Below are positions 13,463 through 24,752 of a stretch of 64,000 nucleotides of DNA, one piece after another. Position 1 is the stretch's first letter; every line of letters begins with the position of its first letter. This DNA comes from Daphnia carinata (Eukaryota > Arthropoda > Branchiopoda > Diplostraca > Daphniidae). Made by a program: the position numbers and the translations under genes. The DNA lies in contig NC_081331.1 in assembly GCF_022539665.2 (NCBI RefSeq), positions 5,490,501 through 5,554,500 on the forward strand, written 5' to 3'. The notes beneath the pieces are model-generated. The model had not been told where the DNA came from and searched no databases. It saw only the letters and a program-made list of their open reading frames with translations.

Positions 13463-16155
13463 TTAGAAAAACAAATCGTTTCTGCCTTTAGGCAGGCCAT
13501 ATAGTTTTCTATGTAGATTAAAGAGTTCCCATACAAGACGATATCTTTTTTTCAAAATTATGCTGCCACAGAGGAAGCCGCTGAACAGGCAAGCTGCAAA
13601 TCCACATGATGTCACATCCTGACCGGTGAAGTATAATCCTGTACAATTTCAAAAAATCCCATGTTATCGAAAATAATGACTCAACGTTAAGGGAGGTATC
13701 AAGTGAACAAAGTGTAGCTACCTTCAATGCCGGATTCGGGGCGCAAAAGGGCCGATTGCTCTGGCCCAAAACGAGTCAGGTCGTGTTCCATGTTGTATAG
13801 ACCCCCTTCTCTGGTACTTAGGTAGTGCTCAGCCGTAAGAGGAGTACCGACACTGACGTAGTCTATAGCATCCTTTAAAAAACAATAAAATAATGTTTCC
13901 ATTTGTAACGAAAGCAGAATTATTACTATACCTTTAGCTTAGGGTAGAGAGTAGTCACTTGATCCATAATATTTTGTTCAATACTCTTTTTCAAAGCATC
14001 GTAGTCATCACCTCTCTTTTTTGTCGGTCGTCCCGACCAATTTGAGAACCAAGAATAATAGACGCTCGATAAAATTGATATTGTAGTACGATCTACAAGA
14101 CAAGAAACACGGTGAATTTGTTTTACTGAACAAATCAATTTGTCCATATTACCTGGGTAACGACTTTTCCATGACGGATCTTTGGCAGCAGAAGATGAAA
14201 GGAAAAAAGACGGAATAGGGTTTGATATCATTTGTTCACAGGTCTTATTTATGTTTTCTGCAATTAATTTCTGAGGGGCAAAATGTGATTTTTTAAAATC
14301 ACACATAGTCACGACGTAAGAGTATTAGCAAAAATGGGGGCTGCATACGTACTTCTAGATCGGAGGTCCTGTAAATCCAAACATTCTGCGCAGTGAGGCC
14401 CAATTCTTCCGGTGTGCCACGGAGTCCTACAAAAATATTTAAGTTACCGTATGTTGGTCCGATAATCTTCATTAGTGGCCAGGCAGGCGATTTTTTAGCG
14501 GCATTTTCCGGAAGAAGACCCAGCAAAGTATTGTGCATACCTATAGGGGAACAAAGTAACAATGGAATTGTGCCTTCAGCGAACTTCTGGTTGAACTTCA
14601 AAGCTTCCCATACCTGCATCCGAAATGACAATGGGAGCGTAGACATCAACCATCGATCTTTCTTTATTGCCGACCCGTACACCTATTACTTTGCCTCGTT
14701 CCGTCAGGATCTGGGAAACGTTAGCCTTCATTAGAACTCGACCACCTGATCGCTCAATGACCGGTATAATACGAAATGGCATCTCTGAAGCTCCACCAAT
14801 TGGATAGCACGATCCTGAAGGCAAAACGTTTTTTTAACGCCGTATTTAAGGAAGTTTTTTTAACAATCAGATACCATATTCGCAACAATGAACGTGAAGC
14901 AAAGCCATCATGGATAGAGAAACGCGATTAGGAGGTACGAGAAATCCATTCGATGGGTAGGATAACAGGAACTTCAAGTCTTTGTTCTTTACGCAGCTCT
15001 GTAGTGACAAAAAGAAGGTAAAATATTTAATTAAATTAAGCTTTTGTTTTTGGCGTGGATTGCAGTCCTACAGCTTTTCTTGTTCCAATACCTTATTCTA
15101 GACGCAATTGAAATTTTTCATAAATTACCTCGACCGTTCCGTATACCGAGCGCTCACCCAATGTATAAAAGTCACTCAATAGACGCGGTAGACGGAAGAA
15201 TTGGAGTACATTAACGAACCAGAGTGGCAATAATTTGACTGCAAACCAAGCCATTGGTCCTGGAGGGTTGTATGCCCGTTTAAGCAAACGGAAGTATTCT
15301 TTGATTCCTTGGGCTTCGTCAGGAAATTGCTCAATCAGCTGGTTTTCGAAGGCATCGGGACCTGAAGTAATGGTGTATTCGCGCTGGGACGGGGACATGG
15401 CGTCCATTATTAAACGCTCCACATTGGTATCTATAAAAGAAACATTAAGAGAACATTCTTGAATAGAAACAAGTTATCGACCGAACTTTGATCGCGTTAC
15501 CAAATTTAGCAAACTTGATCTGCCCATCACTGATTTGTTCCAGCAAAGTTCGAGTGAGTGTTGGGCGGATGAAATTGCCGACGTAGTGTATTCCGACGTC
15601 GAATTCGTAGCCATTTTCCCTAAAGGTATGGCATGCTCCACCACACTTGTAATGCTTTTCAAGAACGAGAACTTTCAGGCCAGCTTTGCTGAGTAGCGCA
15701 GCGGTGGATAATCCTGTTGGGCATACAATTTTAAAACACCACAAAATTACTAAAAGCTGACAGATAAAAGTAAAAAGAAAGTTCATCTGACCTCCGATTC
15801 CTGAACCAATCACAATAGCGTCCCATTTCTTTTCGTTGGCAAGTTTTTTGGTGAAAGCTTTAAAAAAACAAAAACAGAAGCACCGTGATGTACTGTTAGC
15901 ATCTTTTTGGTAAAGATATAAAATTAGAAATACAACTTTTGTAACTGTACCTCTTTTCATGGTTTCATCGCGTTTGGCATGGTCAGTTACCAACGGCGTT
16001 AGAGGAGTTCTTGAGTCTTCTGCGAACGGAGACTTCCATTTGCCCGTTCCATTTTTGAAAAAAATTTTTTTGAAGCAATATGCAAAGAAAACGGCTAGGA
16101 TAATTCCTATTTGAATTCGCCCTTCGAGAAGCTTTCCTAATGTATCAAATAACAT
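13463..16155 (-). CDS. All-trans-retinol 13,14-saturase-like flavoprotein, copy 3
   Basis: Third tandem copy with all eleven exons and GT/AG junctions. It starts MLFDTLGKLLEGRIQIGIIL and ends KLYGLPKGRNDLFF. FAD motif, SCYPIGGASEMPF and TGQDVTSCG are present. The 5' half (exons 1-4 with their introns) is almost identical to copy 1. The 3' half (exons 8-11) is clearly diverged: KLIAENINKTCEQM replaces EMVNQIFESTLPDA in exon 8, and the C-terminal exon has CLFSGFLCGSIILKKRY. This mosaic points to gene conversion or unequal crossing-over. No frame break is seen. Substrate specificity could differ from copy 1 because the C-terminal half differs. Confidence 0.9.
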
Positions 16156-16179
16156 GCTTTAAGAAGCCAAAACGGCACT

Positions 16180-16186
16180 CTTTTAA
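16180..16186 (-). promoter_or_regulatory. Conserved TATA-like box, RetSat copy 3
   Basis: On the - strand CCCTTAAAAGAGTGCCGTTT, about 25-35 bp before the ATG, is the same block as upstream of copies 1 and 4. Confidence 0.4.
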
Positions 16187-16889
16187 GGGATGGGTCAAAA
16201 TGAGCACTTGCACCTCAAATGGAGGACGAATAGCAAATGAAAATGCCTCCTTCGTTGTTGGGCTGTTAATAAGTAAAGATAATGGCAAAGAAAGACGAGC
16301 GCCCTTCTCCTTTCAATCTCGTTTTTAGACGAAAAAATGCACATCTGGGAAGTAGCGCGATTTCCCAACACGTGGCTTGATTAAAGCAAACTTTCAAAAG
16401 AACTGCCATGAAAAATAGAGAGAAAAACGAAACTTGTTTTATTGTAATCAATTTTTAAAAAATATTATTGGTGCAGGGAGTCGAGGAAACTGGTTCAAGT
16501 AGTCTTCATTACGCTTGCAACTCTGGTCTCTATCACAGGAAAAAAAGCGGATTTTCCGGAAGCTGTAGAGGTCACGAGTTTAACGACATTCGTTCATTAT
16601 AGTAGATATTGTTTTGTTTACTATGCGGTTTTTAAGGCGTATCGATTATTTAAGCACTAACTATGGAGGCAGTTTTAGAAATTAGAGTTTGGGCGTAGAG
16701 ATGAAGTTCTGATACGAAGAAAGCCTGAAAGGAAATGGGAAGACAAACTTGTTGGCTTTGAATCTCGAAAACAATTCCTAACAACTGTAGTACATAGTCT
16801 ACAGACTTAAGCTATCATGGCATCATACAATGTTAGCTGAATCTTTGAAAGGGGAGGTAACATTTAAAAAATTCAAAGCAATCCAAGTG

Positions 16890-17130
16890 TAGGGTAGGAA
16901 GGGTCCGATAAAGGATTTCTACCCCGTCCTTTTCTAGGGTTACGTTTTTCCGTTTCCATGGGCGTTATTATTTAGAACCATCGGCGAAGCGGACGCAGTT
17001 TACTTTAGGCAACGAGATGGAGAGGTGCAGTTCGTACACAGGTGATTATGGAATGTGAAATATTTAGGGAATCGTCGACTTTTACCCTGGGTGTGATCTA
17101 CTTCAAGTTCTTCGCGATTCTTGTTACAGA
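16890..17130. repeat. Recurrent cluster repeat, copy 5 of 7
   Basis: GTAGGAAGGGTCCGATAAAG, TTTCCGTTTCCATGGGCG and GGCAACGAGATGGAGAGGTG in order. The CAAACCCTTCC segment present in most other copies is deleted here. Confidence 0.65.
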
Positions 17131-17735
17131 TGCCAATCTACAGCATTTCAACGGTAGGTGCTTCCTTAATCGATTCTCGTCTTTAAAGCCAAATAGAAAT
17201 AAAGGAAACGAAAGAAAGTTAGGTTTTCGGTTAGTTCAACGTCCGCCAGTAAGATTGTCCTTTATGGAATCACCCAGTTTACGTGCCTTAAAGGCCTTGT
17301 CCACTGTAGCCTAAACGAAATGTAACTTTCTCTGCTTATGTGTTCTCTGCATTCGGGTTTTCCTGTCTATACATCTACTACGTGTCTATAACTAGAATTC
17401 GTTTGATATCGTCTGGATTGTTTCCAACAGCTTTTGGTGAAAACTATAACGAACCGATTTTACATAATTATTAAGACAGGACATAGCCAGAGGAGCGAGT
17501 GAACGAATTCGAGCACGGAACTTTCAGTTTCCAAAGATAGCCATAATCTTTTAAAGGGGTGGTTGGTTCAAAAACTTCGTAAGTGAAGAGTCGAATCGTA
17601 ATTATATTCTACGTGCAAGTGACGTCGAATGCGGTGAATCGGTAGAATTGGAGTGAACCAGCAAATAGCTTCAAAACCTTTTATTATTGCCGGAAAAAAA
17701 TCGCTGAATACCCAAAATTTTACAAAACTTGAGCG

Positions 17736-20429
17736 TTATAAAAACAAGTCGTTTATGTCTTTAGGCATGCCATATAGTTTCCTATGTAGATTAAAGAGTT
17801 CCCATGAAAGAAGGTATCTTTTCTTCAAAACTACGCTGGCACAGAGGAAGCCGCTGTACAAGCAAGATGCAAATCCGCATGATGTCACATCCTGACCGGT
17901 GAAGTACAATCCTTGTACAATTCAATGAAACAAAACGTTATTGAGAACAAAAACTTAATGCTCTTGCAGATGTCGCAAGGGATATACCTTCAATGCCGGA
18001 TTCAGGTCGCAATAGCGCAGCTTGTTCTGCCCCAAAACGATTGATGTCGTGTTCCATGTTGTATGTGCCTCCTTGTTTAGTAACTAAGTAGTGCTCCATG
18101 GTAACCGGGCTACCGACACTAACGTAGTCTATGGCATTCTTTCGTTTAAAAAATAATAAGTTACTGTTGTTACAAATAGCAAAGAGAGTTTTTTACCTTC
18201 AACTTGGGAAAGAGAGTAGTCACTTGATCAACGATATGTTGTCCGAGAGCATTTTTCGTAGTATTGTAATCATCGCCTCGCTTTTTTGTCGGTAGCCCGG
18301 ACCATTGAGAAAACCAAGTATATGGGGCAAACGCTAAAACCGATAACGTACTACGATCTGCAAGATATGAAACCCTATCAATGTGTCTTCGAAAAAAGAA
18401 ATGGTTTTCTCAGCAATACCTGGATAGCGATCTTTCCAAGAAGGATCTTTGGCAGCTGAAGATGAAAGGAAAAGAGATGGATAAGGTTTTTCCAGTGCGT
18501 CTGGAAGAGTTGTTTTGAATATTCGAGTCATTACTTCCTTAAAAAAAAATAGATTCCTTACAATCGATAAGCTCACAACATAAGAGATCTACAATAATAG
18601 GAAATTGTTGACGCACTTCCAGATCGGAGCCGGCGTGTGCCCAAATATTCTGCGCAGTGAGCCCTAATTTCTCTGGTGTACCTCGGAGCCCTATGAAGAC
18701 ACTTACGTTCCCATACGATGGCCTGATAGTCTTCATTAATGGCCAGGCAGGTGACGTTTTTGCCACCCTCTCCGGAAGAAGGTCCAGCAGAGTATTGTGC
18801 ATACCTGTGGCAGAAAGCAACGTTTGATTGTGTCTCCTACCAACTTTTGATTCAATTTTGTGGTTTCAGATACCTGCATCCGAAATAACAATGGGGGCGT
18901 AAATATCAACCATTGAGTTTTCCCTGTTGTCGACTCGTACACCTACTACTTTGCCTCCTTCAGTCAGGATCTGGGAAACGTTAGCCTTCATTAGAACTCG
19001 ACCACCTGATCGCTCAATGACTGGCATAATTCGATATGGCATCTCTGAAGCTCCGCCAACTGGGTAGCACGATCCTGTCAATGAAAAATGTCTACAATTA
19101 TATTTTATTTTTTTACAAAAAACTATTTTTAGCAGCCCAAAACCGAATTCGCATAAATGGATGTGAAGCATAGCTATCATGGGGACGCTAACGCGACTGG
19201 GAGGTACGAAAAGTACGTTTGCTTGATAGGATAACAGATACCGTAAGTCTTCGTTCTTTACGTGACTCTGTTATGATATGATACGAAAAAGTAAAATTTT
19301 AGTGAAATGAATCATTTTGCATGAAGGCTTTTAAATTTTGAAACAAATCGTTATAGGCAAGCTGGAGTTTTTCTTAACTTACTTCGATGATCTCTTTTAG
19401 AGAGCGTTTGTTCAGTCCATAGAAATCGCTCAGCAAACGTGGCAGACCAAAGAACTGGAGTAAATTATTGAACCAGAGTGGTAATAATTTGACTGCAGAA
19501 AACGACATAGATGCTTGAGGTTGGTATCCTCTTTTAAGCAAACGGAAGTATTCTTTGATCCCTTGGGCTTCGTCAGGAAATTGCTTAATCAGTTGGTTTT
19601 CGAAAGCATCGGGACCGGAAGAAATGTTGTATTCTCGCTGCGACGGTGACATGGCGTCTACTATCAAGCGGTCTACGTTGGTATCTATAAAAGAAACAAA
19701 GGGATATTCCCTAAACTGGAAACAGATTAGCCTATAGACTTAACATGGATCTTGTTACCTAATTCAGCAAACTTGATCTTCCCATCGCTGATTTGTTCCA
19801 GTAAAGTTCGAATGAGTGTTGGGCGGATGAAATTGCCGACATAGTGTATTCCAACATCGAATTCGTAACCGTTTTCCATAAAGGTATGGCAAGCACCTCC
19901 GCACTTGTAATGCTTTTCAAGAACGAGAACTTTCATGCCAGCTTTGCTGAGTAGCGCTGCGGCGGACAAACCTGTTCAGAATGAAAAAAGGCGTTTACTT
20001 ATGACTAACAACAAAATACTCTAAGTTGATGACAGATGAAAGTTAAAGGTAATTTGACCCTCTGACCTCCGATTCCTGAACCAATAACGATAGCGTCCCA
20101 TTTCTTTTCGTTGGCCAGTTTCTTGGTGAAAGCTTTAAAAAAAGAAAATAGGAGAATGTGATGTACTGGTCACACCTTTTTGATTGAAGACATCAAATTA
20201 TAAATACAACTTTTGTAACTGTACCTTTTTTCATGGTTTCATCGCGTTTGGCATGGTCAGTTATCAACGACGTTAGAGGAGTTCTTGAGTCTTCTGCGAA
20301 CGGAGACTTCCATTTGCTCGTTTCGTTTTTGGGAAAAAGTTTTTTGATGCAATATGCAAAGAAAACGGCTAGGATAATTCCTATTTGAATTCGCACTTCG
20401 AGAAGCTTTCCTAATGTATAAAATAACAT
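17736..20429 (-). CDS. All-trans-retinol 13,14-saturase-like flavoprotein, copy 4
   Basis: Fourth tandem copy with eleven exons and compatible splice signals; one donor (after exon 7) is GTGCGT instead of GTACGT. It starts MLFYTLGKLLEVRIQIGIIL and ends with an altered tail KDINDLFL. The FAD motif, LEKHYKCGGACHTF, SCYPVGGASEMPYRI and TGQDVTSCG are all present. Exon 4 carries its own variant (RGYQPQASMSFSAVKLLPLW). The 3' exons resemble copy 1 closely (EVMTRIFKTTLPDALEKPYP), whereas copy 3 differs there. Inferred to be an ER-membrane flavoprotein acting on retinol or a carotenoid; no disruption was found. Confidence 0.9.
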
Positions 20430-20453
20430 GTTTTAGCAAGCCAAAGCGGCAAT

Positions 20454-20460
20454 CTTTTAA
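20454..20460 (-). promoter_or_regulatory. Conserved TATA-like box, RetSat copy 4
   Basis: On the - strand CCCTTAAAAGATTGCCGCTT precedes the ATG by about 25-35 bp, the same block as at copies 1 and 3. Confidence 0.4.
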
Positions 20461-21129
20461 GGGATGGATCGCAATGCCACTTGTAGCTCGAACGGACGAA
20501 ATAAAGCAAATGAAAACGCCAACTTTGTTGTTGGGTTGTTTATAACTAAAGCTAATGGCAAAGAAAGACAACTTCCCTTCTCTTTTCAATCTCGTTTTTA
20601 GACGAAGAAAATTCTAGCCCTAAGAAGTAGTGCGATTTCCCAACACGAAATGCTCGGTAAAAGCCAACTTTCAAAATAACTGACGACTACATCAAAAACG
20701 GAGAGAAAACAAAACTTGTTTTATTGTAATCCATTTTGGTGAATTATTATTGTTGCAGGGGGTCGTGTAAAATGGTGCAAGCAGTTTTCATTATGCTTGC
20801 AACTGTTGTCTGTATCAATGGAAAAAAAGCGGTTGTTGTCCGGAAACGGTAGAGGTCTCGAGTTTAAGTATCCTCTTCCATGACGGTAGATGTTATTTTG
20901 CTATTATACGGTTTTTAAGGCGTATCGCTTATTTAAGCGGTAGCAGTGGAGGCAGTGTTAGAAATTAGAATTTGAGATAAGAGGTTGTATATCGAAAACA
21001 ATTATTATTAACTGTAGCACGTAGTCTACGTACCCTATACTATCGTGGTGTCATGCAGTATTTGCTGAATCTTTTAAAAGCGAGGTTAACATTGAACAAA
21101 ATTCCCAAACAAATTTTCCCACATCCTAG

Positions 21130-21400
21130 TGTACGGTAGGAAGGGTCCAGTAAAAGATTTCCTACCCTTCCTTTTCCTTCTTTTCAAGCTTTTTTTACGT
21201 CTAGTTGCAAACCCTTCCCCTTTGTACTTAGGGTTACGTTTTTCCGTTTCGATGGGCGTTATTATTTGGAACAAAAAGCCTAAGCGGACGTAGTTTACTT
21301 TAGGCAACGAGATCGAGAGGTGCAGTTCGTACACAGGTGACGTATTTGATGTGACAATTGTATGTGACATATTTGGTGATCGTTAGTGGATCGTCGACTT
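21130..21400. repeat. Recurrent cluster repeat, copy 6 of 7
   Basis: GTAGGAAGGGTCCAGTAAAA, CAAACCCTTCCCCTTTGTAC, TTTCCGTTTCGATGGGCG and GGCAACGAGATCGAGAGGTG in order. Closest to copy 5 but keeps the CAAACCCTTCC segment. Confidence 0.7.
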
Positions 21401-22054
21401 TCATCCTGGGTGTGATCTACTTCAAGTTCCTCGCAATTTTCATGAAAGATGTCAATCCACAGCATTTCAACGGTAGGTTCTTCGTCAATCAATTCCCCTC
21501 TTTTAAGCCAAATAGTAAGAAAGGAAGCGGATGAACGTTAGATTTTGTGTTAGTTCAATGTCCGTCAGTGTGGTTGTCCTTCGTCGAATCATCCAGTTTA
21601 CGCACCTTAAAGGCCCTGTCCTTCGTAGCCTATACATTATATTCCTCTTTCTGCTTATGTGTTTTCTGCATTCGTTTATTTAGTCTATACATCTAATGGG
21701 CGTCTATAACTAGAATTCGTTTTATAGCGTCTGGATTGGTGCCAACAGCTTTTAACTGAAAACTATGACGAACCGATTTTACGTAATTATTAGGTTAGAA
21801 CAAGTCAGAGGGCGAGTGAACGGATTCGAGCACGACACTTTCAGTTTTCGAAGGTAGCCATAACTTTTTAAAGGGTTGATTGGTTCAAAAACTTCGTAAG
21901 TGAAGAGTCGAATCGTCATAATACTCTACGTGCACGTCACATCGATTGAGGGCAAGCGGTAGAATTGGAGTGAACCAGCAAATAGCTTGAAAATCTTGTA
22001 TTTTTACCTGAAAAAAAAGTCGCTGAATACCCAAAAGATTATCAAACAGTAGCG

Positions 22055-24752
22055 TTAGAAAAACAAATCGTTTCTGCCTTCAGGCAGCCCATATAGTTTT
22101 CTATGTAAATTAAAGAGTTCCCATAATAGAAGATATCTTTTCTTCAAAACTACGCTGGCACAGAGGAAGCCGCTGTACAAGCAAGCTGCAAATCCACATG
22201 ATGTCACATCTTGACCGGTGAAGTATAATCCTTGAAAAATGTTATAAAACACTAAGTTAGCGAAAATAATGACTATACACGATCGGAGACTTTGCATGGC
22301 ATAATGTACCTTTAATGCCTGATTCCGGACGCAAAAGAGCCGCCTGTTCCGGGCCAAAACGAGTAATGTCGTGTTCCATGTTGTACGAGCCCCCTTCTCT
22401 GGTACTTAGGTAGTGCTCAATCGTAACAGGACTGCCGACATTAACGTAGTCTATGGCATTCTTAAAAAAAAAAATTACTCTTGTAACTAAAACAAAAAGA
22501 CTACCATACCTTCAATTTGGGAAACAGAGTGGTCACTTCATCGACAATATGCTGTCCTATAGCATTTTTCAAAGTATTGTAATCATCGCCTCGCTTCTTT
22601 GTCGGTAGTCCAGACCACTGGGTGAACTCAGAATATGGAGCGAACGATAATATTGTTAAGGTGCTGCGATCTACGAGATATTCAGCACCGTGAATTTCGC
22701 CTTGGAGAAGGAATCATTTTGTGCACAGTACCTGGATAGCGATTTTTCCATGAAGGGTCTTTGGCAGCCGATGATGACAGCAGAAGAGCCGGATAAGGTT
22801 TTGCTAATAATTCTGGAAGAGGTTTAACCAAACTTTCGGCAAACATTTTCTATGCAAAAATCGTGAATTTTTGTTATTCTTCTATTTGACGACATATAAG
22901 AATAAGCAAAAAAGAAAAAAAATAAGGGCTGATAACGTACTTCCAGATTGGAGCCGGCGTGGACCCAAATATTCTGCGCAGTGAGACCTAATTCTTCTGT
23001 CGTGCCACGAAGTCCAACAAAGACGCTTAAGTTCCCGACCGATGGTCTGATAGTTTTCGTGAGTGGCCAGGCAGACGACTTTTCGGCTTCACTTTTCGGA
23101 AGAAGATCCAGCAAAGTGTTGTGCATACCTGTGACAGAAAACAATAAGAATTGATTGTGCATTCTGCCAATTTTTGTTTCAATTTTGCGGTTTCAGATAC
23201 CTGCATCCGAAATGACAATGGGAGCGTGAATATCAACCATTAAGTTTTCCTTGTTGCCAACTCGTACACCTATTACTTTGCCTCCTTCCGTCAGGATCTG
23301 GGAAACGTTAGCCTTCATTAGAACTCGACCACCTGATCGCTCAATGACCGGCACAATTCGATATGGCATCTCAGAAGCCCCACCAATCGGGTAGCACGAC
23401 CCTGTAAACAAATTCTTTTAAAACGCGCCGGGTTTTTTTCGAAAATTTTGTTTGAAACCAGATACCATATTCGCAGCAATGGACGTGAAGCAAAGACATC
23501 ATTGGGAAGCTTATACGACTAGGAGGTACAATAAATCCAACTGTTGAATAGGATAACAGGATCTGCAAGTCTTTGTTCTTTATATGGCTCTAGTGCGAAG
23601 AGAAACAGTTCAAAAATCCCATAGAATAAAACATTTGTTACTGGCTTGGATTGCATGCATACTTCTTTTGTTATTCCAATAACTTATTCTAGACACACCA
23701 AATGTTTTTGCTGAATTACCTCGATAACTTCTTTTACTGAGCGTTCACCCAATGCATAGAAATCACTCAATAGACGTGGTAAGCCGAAAAATCGGAGTAC
23801 ATCAACGAACCAGAGTGGTAGTAGTTTGACTGCAAACCAAGCCATAGTTCCTCGAGGGTTGTATGCCCGTTTAAGCAAACGAAAGAACTCTTTGATTCCT
23901 TGAACTTCGTCCGGAAATTGCTTAATCAGTTGATTTTCGAAGGCATCGGGACCGGAAGAAATGGTGTATTCGCGCCGCGATGGGGACATAACGTCCAACA
24001 TTAAACGCTCTACGTTGTTATCTATAAGAGAAACATTAAGGGAAGATTCCTGATTTGGAAACAGGTTATAGACCAAACTTTAATCGCGTTACCAAATTTA
24101 GCAAACTTTATTTGCCCATCACTGATTTGTTCCAGCAAAGTTCGAGTGAGTGTTGGGCGGATGAAATTGCCGACGTAGTGTATCCCGACATCGAATTCGT
24201 AACCATTCTCTCTAAAGGTATGGCAAGCACCTCCGCACTTGTAATGCTTTTCAAGAACGAGAACTTTCAGGCCAGCTTTGCTGAGTAGCGCAGCGGTGGA
24301 CAGTCCTGTTCGAAATGCAAAATAGCGTTTATTTTTGAATAATCACTTAAAATTAATTGACAAAAAGTAATAGGTAAATCAAACAATATAACAATTTCAT
24401 CTGACCTCCGATTCCTGAACCTATTACAATGGCATCCCATTTCTTTTCGTTTGCAAGTTTCTTGGTGAACGCTAGAAAAGGAAATAGAGGCACCGTGTTG
24501 AACTTTTAATAGAAAAAATGAAATTAGGATTGTAACTTTCGGAACTGTACCTCTTTTCATGGTTTCATCGCGCTTGGCATGGTCAATAATCAATGGAGTT
24601 AAAGGAGTTCTTGAGTCTTCTGCAAACGGAGACTTCCATTTGCCCGTTTCAGTTTTGAAAAGAAGTTTTTTGATGCAATATGCAAAGAAAACGGCTAGGA
24701 TTACGCCTAGTTGAATGCGCACGTTTAAAAGCACTCCTGTATCAAATAACAT
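22055..24752 (-). CDS. All-trans-retinol 13,14-saturase-like flavoprotein, copy 5
   Basis: Fifth and last tandem copy, with all eleven exons and GT/AG junctions. It starts MLFDTGVLLNVRIQLGVILA and ends KLYGLPEGRNDLFF. The FAD dinucleotide motif, SCYPIGGASEMPYRIVPV and TGQDVTSCG are conserved. It differs from the others in exon 7 (LLPKSEAEKSSAWPLTKTIR) and exon 8 (KMFAESLVKPLPELLAKPYP). Exon 10 ends Gly-Ile-Lys where the others have Gly-Ile-Glu. It uses the Asn variant (DNNVERL) at the start of exon 4, as copy 2 does. No frame break was seen. It may be the oldest diverged member on the array edge; this is inference from its differences. Confidence 0.9.

Larger units (their letters stand above)
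16156..17735. other. Spacer between RetSat copies 3 and 4
   Basis: Copy 3 promoter region, then the fifth cluster repeat (16890-17130). The rest (about 17080-17700) is a close duplicate of the next spacer (21400-22040), including TGTGATCTACTTCAAGTTC and GAATTGGAGTGAACCAGC. The ORF at 17042-17314 lies in this duplicated non-coding block and is not recognised. Confidence 0.6.
20430..22054. other. Spacer between RetSat copies 4 and 5
   Basis: A close duplicate of the spacer between copies 3 and 4 along most of its length, including the promoter-side block, the sixth cluster repeat (21130-21400) and the downstream block to about 22040. No gene is supported. The similarity indicates that spacer plus gene was the duplicated unit in the most recent expansion. 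Confidence 0.6.

Noticed and set aside
4976-24752. Plant/bacterial-type carotenoid isomerase or phytoene desaturase acquired by transfer
   Set aside because: The genes have eleven short-intron exons and a closer motif match to animal RetSat (TGQD-T-CG, N-terminal ER anchor), so vertical inheritance is simpler.
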